From positions 1 through 13,177 of the forward strand of contig JAJAYY010000149.1 of the NCBI GenBank assembly GCA_026785965.1: a stretch of DNA of 13,177 nt, written 5' to 3'. The translations under genes were made by a program, and so were the position numbers. Below the pieces are notes generated by a model. It was given only the letters and a program-made list of their open reading frames with translations, searched no databases and had not been told where the DNA came from. This DNA is from Sphingomonas bacterium (GTDB lineage Bacteria > Pseudomonadota > Alphaproteobacteria > Sphingomonadales > Sphingomonadaceae). This document shows positions 8,121-13,177 of this stretch, piece after piece; within the stretch, counting starts at the first letter, position 1; the number at the start of each line of letters is the position of its first letter.

Positions 8121-10108
8121 CCGACGATCCCTGTGACCATCGCGAGCAGCGCAGCACTGTCGAACGGCTTGCGGAGGACTGGCGTATCGGGACAGGCCGC
8201 GGCGACCGCCTCGCTGTCAGCAAAGCCCGTTACCATCAGAAATCGCTGTTCGGGTTTGAGCACGCGGGCTTTGCGAATGACCTCAGCGCCATCCATCACC
8301 GGCATCGCGAAATCGACGATCACAAGATCATAGTGGCAATGCTCGATCGCGCTCAGCGCGATGCGCCCATCGCCGACCGAGTCGACGATATGGCGGTCAT
8401 CCTCGAACAAGCGCGCGATGGCCGTCCGCACCGCGGCGTCGTCGTCGACCAGCAGCAAGCGCAACGGCTTCAATTCGACGCCGCTGACCTCGGACGGCCG
8501 GGCGCGAGGCGCAGCTACCTCGTAACAAGCCGGAAGCCTCATGGAGACGGTCGTCCCGCGCCCGACGCCGCTGTCGATGTCGACCGATCCGCCCGATTGC
8601 TGCATCACCGCGAACACTTGCGCCAGCCCGAGCCCGCTGCCGCGCCCCTGGCCTTTGGTGGTGTAAAAGGGCTCGATCGCGCGGCGTTTGGTTTCGGGGC
8701 TCATGCCTTCGCCCTGGTCGGTCACCCTGATCACCACGATCTGCTTGTCGTCGGGTCCCTCGATCGCGGTTTCGATGCGGATCGGCCCGCCGCCGGGCGC
8801 CGAGTCGCGGGCGTTGATGACCAGGTTGAGCAACGCCAGTTCCAATTGGTTGAGATCGGTCCGAACACATGCCGCCGCCGGATCGATGCTCATTTCAATC
8901 GGATGCTCTGCGCCGACCGATTGCTCGAGCATCGGCTCGATCTCCGCAAGCAGCGATGGCACGTTGACGGGCGCAATTTCAAGCTTCTGACGGCGCGAAA
9001 AAGCGAGCAGTTGCGCGGTCAGCTTGCCCGCGCGCTGGGCCGAGGAAAGCGCACCATTGGCAATCCGCCGCGCCCGTTCGTCGAGTGCGCTGCGCGAGAT
9101 GAGGAAGTCGAGCGCGCCGACAATCGGGGTCAGCAGATTGTTGAAGTCATGCGCGATCCCGCCAGTCAGCTGGCCAAGCGCCTCAAGCTTTTGCGCTTGC
9201 TGCCCACGTTCGGCGATCCGCCGTCCCTGGACGACCTGGCGCAACGCGAACAACACCAGAATAGCGGCAAGCGCGATGGACAATATGGCGGCGGCCCCCA
9301 TCGAACTAAAAAAGCGCCGCGCTGGCTCATCGATATATTTCGTGTCAAGCGCGACGTGCGCCGACCAGCCGCTCACCCGCGACCGGTTGAACGCCGTATA
9401 ATTTTCAAACCCCTCGAAGGTTTGGCCGCGATAGATTCCCTGCGTCTTGCCGCTTGCCACCGCCTTCAGGACATAGGCCGTTCCCGGCTTGCCAACGCGT
9501 TCGGCCTGATTGAGCGAACGCGCCACGAACCGACCGTCACGCGTGACGATCGCACTGACTTCATATTCCGAGCGGGGCGGAAGCAGCCGCTCGAACGGCT
9601 TGGTCGATAACAAAACCTGGACGATGAAACCGCCGGCCAGCGGACCGGGAGCGGCGCGCTCGACGATCACGCACGGGCAACCCGCGCCATCGGAGGTTAT
9701 CTGGCCGAGATCCGTCCGGCGCGGCACGCTCGGGGGCATGGCCGCGAGCATCCCCGCGCCAAGCGGACGCCGGAGATCGAACAATGTCGTGCCATCGCTC
9801 GCCTGGATGAGCAGAACCGATACCCACGACGGGTTGAGTGCTGCGACCATCTTGGCGCGACGATAGGCCCCCGCCACGTCGCCCTTAACAAGGGTGTCGC
9901 TGGTCGCAAGCGCATCGAGCGCGCCTGAGGTCCGCGCCAGTTCGCCGTCGGCGGCAGCGATGATCGCTTCGCTCTTGGCGAGCGAAGTTGCCTCAATCGT
10001 GCGCCGCTGTTCGCGCGCGGCAAAGCCGCTTTGGAAAACGACGAACAGCAGCAAGGGGACAAGCACCGCCGCGGCAATGAGCCAAGCCGAACGCGACAAT
10101 TCACGCAT
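8117..10108 (-). CDS. Hybrid sensor histidine kinase with C-terminal receiver
   Basis: Protein of 663 aa. TM1 is at ~5-27; a periplasmic domain of about 240 residues with Cache-like features (for example YTAFNRSRVSGWSAHVALD before TM2) follows, then TM2 at ~267-291. The cytoplasmic part has DHp H320 in GGIAHDFNNLL, HATPase with N432 (NLVINARDSA), D464 (TDQGEGM) and GSGLGLAQV. A C-terminal receiver has V-D-D-D (554-557), acceptor D599 in VDFAMPVMDG and K647. The periplasmic domain contains a lone C-P-C (144-146). No HPt domain, output domain or partner regulator is nearby, so the phosphate route is unknown. Two adjacent ATGs follow GGGGA; the second (10108) has better spacing. An ATG at 10165 preceded by AAAGG is an alternative adding 19 residues. 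It is divergent from the polyprenyl synthase gene. Confidence 0.88.
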   Translation of the reverse strand: MRELSRSAWLIAAAVLVPLLLFVVFQSGFAAREQRRTIEATSLAKSEAIIAAADGELARTSGALDALATSDTLVKGDVAGAYRRAKMVAALNPSWVSVLLIQASDGTTLFDLRRPLGAGMLAAMPPSVPRRTDLGQITSDGAGCPCVIVERAAPGPLAGGFIVQVLLSTKPFERLLPPRSEYEVSAIVTRDGRFVARSLNQAERVGKPGTAYVLKAVASGKTQGIYRGQTFEGFENYTAFNRSRVSGWSAHVALDTKYIDEPARRFFSSMGAAAILSIALAAILVLFALRQVVQGRRIAERGQQAQKLEALGQLTGGIAHDFNNLLTPIVGALDFLISRSALDERARRIANGALSSAQRAGKLTAQLLAFSRRQKLEIAPVNVPSLLAEIEPMLEQSVGAEHPIEMSIDPAAACVRTDLNQLELALLNLVINARDSAPGGGPIRIETAIEGPDDKQIVVIRVTDQGEGMSPETKRRAIEPFYTTKGQGRGSGLGLAQVFAVMQQSGGSVDIDSGVGRGTTVSMRLPACYEVAAPRARPSEVSGVELKPLRLLLVDDDAAVRTAIARLFEDDRHIVDSVGDGRIALSAIEHCHYDLVIVDFAMPVMDGAEVIRKARVLKPEQRFLMVTGFADSEAVAAACPDTPVLRKPFDSAALLAMVTGIVG

Positions 10109-10188
10109 CATATTCCCCAAGGAGGTCCGCCGCCATAGCTTGGCGCCGTGCCCTGCGCCAGTCATCCAGCCGACCTTTGCGTCGCCTG

Positions 10189-10209
10189 CCCCGCTCGGCT
10201 AGGGCGGGG
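10189..10209 (+). other. Hairpin covering the polyprenyl synthase ribosome-binding region
   Basis: CCCCGC (10189-10194) is complementary to GCGGGG (10204-10209) with a 9-nt loop. The right arm includes the G-rich tract (10202-10210) that is the only ribosome-binding candidate for ATG 10214. Folding would hide it. With a 6-bp all-GC stem it is feasible, but such pairings are frequent in GC-rich DNA. Confidence 0.25.
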
Positions 10210-10213
10210 GCGC

Positions 10214-11227
10214 ATGACGGCCACGATTCACCCCCTGCGCGGCGAGCGCGCGCCCTCGCTCGATCCGTTGCTGGCGCTGGTCGCAAGCGACATGAATGCG
10301 GTCAACGCCGTGATTCTAGAGCGCATGCAATCGAACGTCGCGCTGATCCCCGAGCTCGCTGGCCACCTCATCGCCGGGGGCGGCAAACGCATGCGCCCGA
10401 TGCTCACACTCGCGAGCGCCGCATTGCTCGATTATCCCGGCACGCGCCATCACAAGCTCGCCGCCGCAGTCGAATTCATTCACACTGCGACACTGCTCCA
10501 TGACGATGTCGTCGACCTGTCCGAGATGCGCCGCGGCAAGCGTGCCGCCAACCTCATCTGGGGCAATCCGGCGTCGGTGCTGGTCGGGGATTTCCTGTTT
10601 TCGCGCGCCTTCGAACTGATGGTCGAGGACGGCAGCCTGAAGGTGCTCAAGATTTTGAGCCACGCCAGCGCGGTGATCGCCGAAGGCGAAGTCGATCAAC
10701 TCACAGCACAGCGTCAGGTCGAGACCAGCGAAGAGCATTATCTCCACATCATCGGCGCCAAGACCGCCGCCTTGTTCGCCGCCGCATGCCGCATTGCCCC
10801 GGTCGTCGCCGAAGCGGGCGAGGAGGCCGAGGAGGCATTGGAAGCCTATGGCCGCAACCTTGGCATCGCGTTCCAACTGGTCGACGATGCGATCGATTAT
10901 TCGAGCGACGCGGCGACCATGGGCAAGGGCCAGGGCGACGATTTTCGCGACGGCAAGATGACGTTGCCCGTGATCCTTGCACACGCGCGCGGCGACGACG
11001 ACGATCGCGCCTTCTGGACAGCGGCGATGCAGGGAACGCGCAGCAGCGATGACGACCTTGCCCACGCTACCTGCCTGATCGAGGCAACTGGCGCGCTGGC
11101 CGACACGATGGAGCGCGCGCGCCATTATGGCCGCCGCGCAATCGACGCGCTTGCCCCCTTCCCCGTCGGTCGCGCCCGCGCGGCGATGACCCAAGCGGTC
11201 GAGTTCGCGGTTGCCCGCGCTTATTGA
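10214..11227 (+). CDS. Long-chain trans-polyprenyl diphosphate synthase (octa-/decaprenyl type)
   Basis: Cytoplasmic all-trans prenyltransferase of 337 aa that extends farnesyl diphosphate with isopentenyl diphosphate to make the ubiquinone side chain. It has GGGKRMRP (55-62) for IPP binding, the first aspartate-rich motif LLHDDVVD (DDxxD at 97-101), [13 protein letters not shown] (181-193) and the second motif QLVDDAIDY (D224/D225/D228). The residue five before the first Asp is Ala92, small, as in synthases of long products. Sphingomonads usually make Q-10, so decaprenyl is likely, but chain length cannot be read reliably. ATG 10214 is chosen over the upstream GTG at 10148, which adds 22 residues rich in Ala/Pro/Cys with no homologous look. 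It is followed 10 bp later by gnd, whose ribosome site overlaps this gene's stop. Confidence 0.9.
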   Translation: MTATIHPLRGERAPSLDPLLALVASDMNAVNAVILERMQSNVALIPELAGHLIAGGGKRMRPMLTLASAALLDYPGTRHHKLAAAVEFIHTATLLHDDVVDLSEMRRGKRAANLIWGNPASVLVGDFLFSRAFELMVEDGSLKVLKILSHASAVIAEGEVDQLTAQRQVETSEEHYLHIIGAKTAALFAAACRIAPVVAEAGEEAEEALEAYGRNLGIAFQLVDDAIDYSSDAATMGKGQGDDFRDGKMTLPVILAHARGDDDDRAFWTAAMQGTRSSDDDLAHATCLIEATGALADTMERARHYGRRAIDALAPFPVGRARAAMTQAVEFAVARAY

Positions 11228-11237
11228 GGAGCCAAGC

Positions 11238-12221
11238 ATGCGCATCGGATTGGTCGGCCTTGGCCGGATGGGCGGAAATATGGCGCGGCGGCTGATCCGC
11301 GACGGGCATCAAGTGGTGGCCCATGACCACGACCCGAAAGCCGTCGCCGACCTGGTCGCCGACGGCGCGATCGGCGCCGCCTCGCTCGAGGAAATGGACA
11401 GCCAATTGCCATCCCCCGCGATCACATGGATCATGCTCCCCGCGGGCGCCATCACCGACGGGGTAATCGAGCAATTGGCGGCGCTGGCCAAGTCCGGCGA
11501 CATCATCATCGACGGCGGCAACAGCTTCTGGAAGGACGATATCCGCCGCTCGAAGATGCTCGCCGAAAAGGGCATCGCCTATCTCGATGTCGGTGTCTCG
11601 GGCGGGGTGTGGGGGCTGGAGCGCGGTTATTGCATGATGATCGGCGGGCCGGCCGAAACGGTGCAGCTGCTCGACCCGATTTTCGCCAGCCTTGCGCCGG
11701 GCGTGGGCAGCATTCCCCGGACCCCGAACGGGACCGAGCACGACCATGTGTGGAAGGCCGAACATGGCTATGTCCACGCCGGCAGCGCGGGCGCGGGGCA
11801 TTTCACCAAGATGGTCCACAACGGCATCGAATATGGCTTGATGCAAAGCTATGCTGAGGGGTTCGACATATTGAAGGGCCGCAGCAGCGACAAATTGCGC
11901 GAGGATGAGCGGTTCGACTTGAACCTCAGCGACATTGCCGAGGTGTGGCGGCGCGGCAGCGTGATCTCGTCATGGCTGCTCGATCTGATCGCGACGGCGC
12001 TGGCCAATGACCAAAGCCTCAAGCAATTTTCGGGCAAAGTCGCGGATTCGGGCGAGGGCCGCTGGACGATCGACGCGGCGATGGAGGAAGCGGTGCCGGT
12101 TGACGTGCTCGCCGCGTCGCTGTTCGCGCGCTACCGTAGCCGGATCGACGAAAGCTTCGCCGACCAATTGCTGTCGGCGATGCGGTTCGGCTTTGGCGGC
12201 CATGTCGAGGTGCCGCAGTGA
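11238..12221 (+). CDS. gnd: 6-phosphogluconate dehydrogenase, decarboxylating (short, probably NAD-preferring)
   Basis: Converts 6-phosphogluconate to ribulose-5-phosphate and CO2 with reduction of NAD(P), in the cytoplasm. At 327 aa it belongs to the short GndA/YqeC class rather than the ~470-aa class. Visible: Rossmann motif GLGRMGG (7-13), [10 protein letters not shown] (92-101), substrate loop [13 protein letters not shown] (119-131), and catalytic-region [16 protein letters not shown] (185-200) with K191, N195 and E198. The residue at the end of strand 2 is Asp30 (VVAHDHDP) instead of the NRT-type NADP-binding motif, which points to NAD preference. ATG 11238 has an excellent GAGGAG (11226-11231) 6 nt upstream; this site overlaps the stop of the preceding gene. 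The short spacings make an operon with the prenyl synthase and hrpB likely. Confidence 0.92.
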   Translation: MRIGLVGLGRMGGNMARRLIRDGHQVVAHDHDPKAVADLVADGAIGAASLEEMDSQLPSPAITWIMLPAGAITDGVIEQLAALAKSGDIIIDGGNSFWKDDIRRSKMLAEKGIAYLDVGVSGGVWGLERGYCMMIGGPAETVQLLDPIFASLAPGVGSIPRTPNGTEHDHVWKAEHGYVHAGSAGAGHFTKMVHNGIEYGLMQSYAEGFDILKGRSSDKLREDERFDLNLSDIAEVWRRGSVISSWLLDLIATALANDQSLKQFSGKVADSGEGRWTIDAAMEEAVPVDVLAASLFARYRSRIDESFADQLLSAMRFGFGGHVEVPQ

Positions 12222-12250
12222 GCCTCCCCACCCGCACGCGGTAAAGGAAG

Positions 12251-13177
12251 ATGAACCGCTTGCCGATCGAAGCCGTGCTCCCCGACCTGCTCGCGGTGCT
12301 CCGCGACGGCACGCGCGCGCTGCTGATTGCCCCGCCGGGCGCGGGCAAGACGACGCAGGTCGGGCCAGCGCTGCTTGGCGAAGCATGGTGCGAAAGCGAG
12401 GTGTTGCTGCTCGTCCCCCGCCGACTTGCCGCGCGTGCCGCCGCCGAGTTTATGGCGAAGCAGCGCGGCGAAGCTGTTGGCGCGACGATCGGCTATGCCA
12501 CCCGCCTCGACAGCAAGGTCGGCCGCGCCACCCGCCTGATCGCGATGACCCACGGCGTATTCCTCGCTCGATTGCAGGCCGATCCAGAATTGGCGGGGGT
12601 GTCGGCGGTGCTGTTCGACGAGGTTCATGAGCGCTGCCTCGACAGCGACCTCGGCCTCGCATTGACGCTCGACGCGGCGCAGTCGCTGCGCCCCGATCTG
12701 CGCCTGGTGGCGATGTCGGCGACGCTCGATGGCGAGCGTTTCGGCCGGCTACTCGGCGACCCGCCGCGGATCGAGAGCGAGGGCAAGGCCTTCGCGCTGA
12801 CGCTGATCCATGACGGCCGCGATGCCGCCCAGCGGATCGAGCCGCAAATGGCCGCCGCGATCCGCCGCGCGCTCGCCGAGCATGGCGGATCGCTGCTCGC
12901 CTTCCTCCCCGGCGTTGCCGAGATCGAGCGTACCGCCGACGCGCTCGGCAACTTGCCGCCGAACATCGTCCTCCACCGCCTCCACGGCCAGATCGATCCC
13001 GCCGCGCAGCGCGCAGCGCTTACCCCGCCCGCGCCAGGCACGCGCAAGCTGGTCCTTGCCAGCAGCATCGCCGAGACCAGCCTGACGCTCGACGATGTGC
13101 GCATCGTGATCGATAGCGGCCTCGCCCGCCGCCCTCGCTACGACCGCGGCGCGGGGTTGACCCGGCTGGTCACCGAG
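12251..13177 (+). CDS. hrpB: ATP-dependent RNA helicase HrpB, N-terminal part (cut by window edge)
   Basis: DEAH-box (superfamily 2) helicase; exactly 309 codons are visible with no stop before the window ends. It starts MNRLPIEAVLPDLLAVLRDG, like other HrpB proteins. Motif I is APPGAGKTT (27-35), motif Ia around VPRRLAARAAAEF (55-67), motif II DEVHER (123-128, where DEFHER is more usual), motif III SAT (156-158), motif IV LLAFLPGVAEIE (216-225) and motif V SSIAETSLTLDDV (271-283). HrpB proteins of full length are ~800 aa, so about 60% is missing. ATG 12251 has AAAGGA just upstream with rather short spacing; TTG 12260 would be an alternative but removes conserved residues. It lies 29 bp after gnd, probably in the same transcript. 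Its role in alphaproteobacteria is not well defined. Confidence 0.92.
   Translation, partial: MNRLPIEAVLPDLLAVLRDGTRALLIAPPGAGKTTQVGPALLGEAWCESEVLLLVPRRLAARAAAEFMAKQRGEAVGATIGYATRLDSKVGRATRLIAMTHGVFLARLQADPELAGVSAVLFDEVHERCLDSDLGLALTLDAAQSLRPDLRLVAMSATLDGERFGRLLGDPPRIESEGKAFALTLIHDGRDAAQRIEPQMAAAIRRALAEHGGSLLAFLPGVAEIERTADALGNLPPNIVLHRLHGQIDPAAQRAALTPPAPGTRKLVLASSIAETSLTLDDVRIVIDSGLARRPRYDRGAGLTRLVTE

Noticed and set aside
8333..9610. 425-codon plus-strand ORF opposite the hybrid kinase
   Set aside because: It is a shadow of the kinase gene; no family features, and the minus strand has full catalytic motifs.
9889..9901. CCCTT/AAGGG inverted repeat
   Set aside because: Five-base arms inside the coding region of the hybrid kinase; expected by chance.
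10119..10126. Perfect AAGGAGGT Shine-Dalgarno on the plus strand
   Set aside because: No ATG/GTG/TTG at usable distance opens a protein-like frame; the nearest GTG (10148) is 21 nt away and the real start is at 10214.
10316..11245. 309-codon minus-strand ORF opposite the prenyl synthase
   Set aside because: Same shadow effect; the sense protein has both aspartate-rich motifs.

Overview
The window looks like a chromosomal segment of a high-GC alphaproteobacterium, most likely a sphingomonad (Sphingomonadales). The grounds are strong GC bias at third codon positions, a PrsK/PrsR pair of the exosortase (XrtA/PEP-CTERM) type, a short-form 6-phosphogluconate dehydrogenase, a long-chain polyprenyl diphosphate synthase, and GC-rich palindromic mini-elements of a kind common in sphingomonads. 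The taxonomic call rests on recognising protein families, not on a database search.

Layout. Bases 1-143 (minus) hold the first 47 codons of a mannose-1-phosphate guanylyltransferase. An AT-rich divergent promoter region of about 120 bp follows, with overlapping candidate sigma-70 promoters and a 10-codon leader ORF whose stop overlaps the prsK start. prsK (membrane sensor kinase) and prsR (sigma-54-dependent response regulator) form an ATGA-overlapped pair (264-3700). prsR meets the convergent ABC-F ATPase gene uup tail to tail, with a 12-bp overlap. uup carries an apparent in-frame insertion of a multi-hairpin palindromic element in the linker before its C-terminal domain. From 5613 a second signalling unit runs on the plus strand: a small secreted PepSY-like protein, an OmpR/PhoP-like regulator and a PhoQ-like sensor kinase with a TTG start overlapping the regulator's stop. 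A perfect 7-bp direct repeat with 11-bp periodicity just upstream of the PepSY gene is a plausible operator for that regulator. The kinase gene converges on a large minus-strand hybrid histidine kinase (8117-10108) with a periplasmic sensor domain and a C-terminal receiver. Divergent from it is a tight plus-strand cluster: polyprenyl diphosphate synthase, 6-phosphogluconate dehydrogenase (gnd) and the start of the DEAH helicase hrpB, which runs off the window.

How it fits together. The left third is the regulatory edge of an exopolysaccharide/exosortase locus: GDP-mannose supply plus PrsK/PrsR, which in known systems drives sigma-54 promoters of PEP-CTERM genes. The middle holds two further, unrelated phosphorelay modules, so five signalling proteins of three types lie within about 10 kb. 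The right part is housekeeping: isoprenoid quinone side chain, pentose phosphate/gluconate metabolism and an RNA helicase. Every stretch over 300 bp is coding. I saw no tRNA, rRNA, CRISPR array, IS element or convincing intrinsic terminator. No wholly new system is evident. The features most worth a second look are the prsK leader ORF with overlapping promoters, the palindromic insertion inside uup, and the 11-bp-phased repeat before the PepSY/PhoPQ-like unit.
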